From NCBI GenBank assembly GCA_003646935.1, contig QMLW01000172.1, positions 1 to 5,398 of the forward strand: a DNA stretch of 5,398 nucleotides, read 5' to 3'. Below are positions 5,373-5,398 of the stretch, piece by piece; position 1 is the stretch's first letter; the number at the start of each line of letters is the position of its first letter. The translations under genes and the position numbers were made by a program. The DNA comes from Deltaproteobacteria bacterium (GTDB lineage Bacteria; Desulfobacterota; DSM-4660; Desulfatiglandales; B25-G16). The notes beneath the pieces were generated by a model. The model saw nothing but the letters and a program-made list of their open reading frames with translations, was not told the origin of the DNA and did no database searches.

Positions 5373-5398
5373 GAGAAATCTTACCAATAAACCACTGC
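5373..5398. repeat. Terminal direct repeat, right copy
   Basis: These 26 bases are identical to positions 1-26. If the molecule is circular, this copy is redundant and the circle is 5372 bp. Confidence 0.9.

Larger units (their letters stand above)
5168..5398. other. Gene-free region after the hydrolase
   Basis: No coding sequence is supported here. A perfect AAAGGAGG ribosome-site sequence lies at 5183-5190 but has no start codon at a workable distance. TGAGAC (5272-5277) and GTCTCA (5289-5294) are inverted around 11 bases, but the T-run precedes the stem on the plus strand, so it is not an intrinsic terminator for the hydrolase. An ATTCCA-type repeat follows at 5300-5323, and the terminal repeat closes the window. 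Confidence 0.6.

Overview
The window is 5.4 kb of bacterial DNA with two full-length protein genes, one small zinc-ribbon-like gene, the stump of an antitoxin gene, and many palindromic repeats between them. The gene content (a secreted double-length M16 metalloprotease, a short COG1237-type metallo-beta-lactamase-fold hydrolase, a HicB antitoxin) and the repeat style (ATTCCAATATT runs, GTCATGCCGGA and CCCGC palindromes) suggest a Gram-negative environmental bacterium. A Desulfobacterota (former Deltaproteobacteria) member assembled from a metagenome is my best guess, from recall of repeat style rather than any search.

Layout. Positions 1-434 hold no gene, only stacked inverted repeats. At 435-662 (-) is a 75-residue protein with one CPAC motif. 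Positions 663-835 are again repeats. At 836-982 (-) is a HicB antitoxin stump whose frame ends at the edge of a perfect palindrome. At 1076-4159 (-) is the main gene, a 1027-residue exported M16 peptidase with an HLLEH zinc site. Positions 4160-4519 are a divergent control region: a promoter and overlapping palindrome for the peptidase, a G-rich hairpin-forming leader, and a separate promoter for the gene on the other side. At 4520-5167 (+) is a 215-residue MBL-fold hydrolase. Positions 5168-5398 hold no gene.

The last 26 bases repeat the first 26 exactly. The window may therefore be a closed circle of about 5372 bp, or a contig falsely closed through a repeat. No replication, mobilisation or phage gene is present, so a self-replicating plasmid is not supported.

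The peptidase and hydrolase are transcribed divergently, and nothing in the sequence links their functions. The peptidase would act outside the inner membrane and the hydrolase in the cytoplasm. I see no convincing new multi-gene system. The most interesting points are the terminal identity, the interrupted antitoxin, a repeat copy on each side of the peptidase gene, and the structured peptidase leader.
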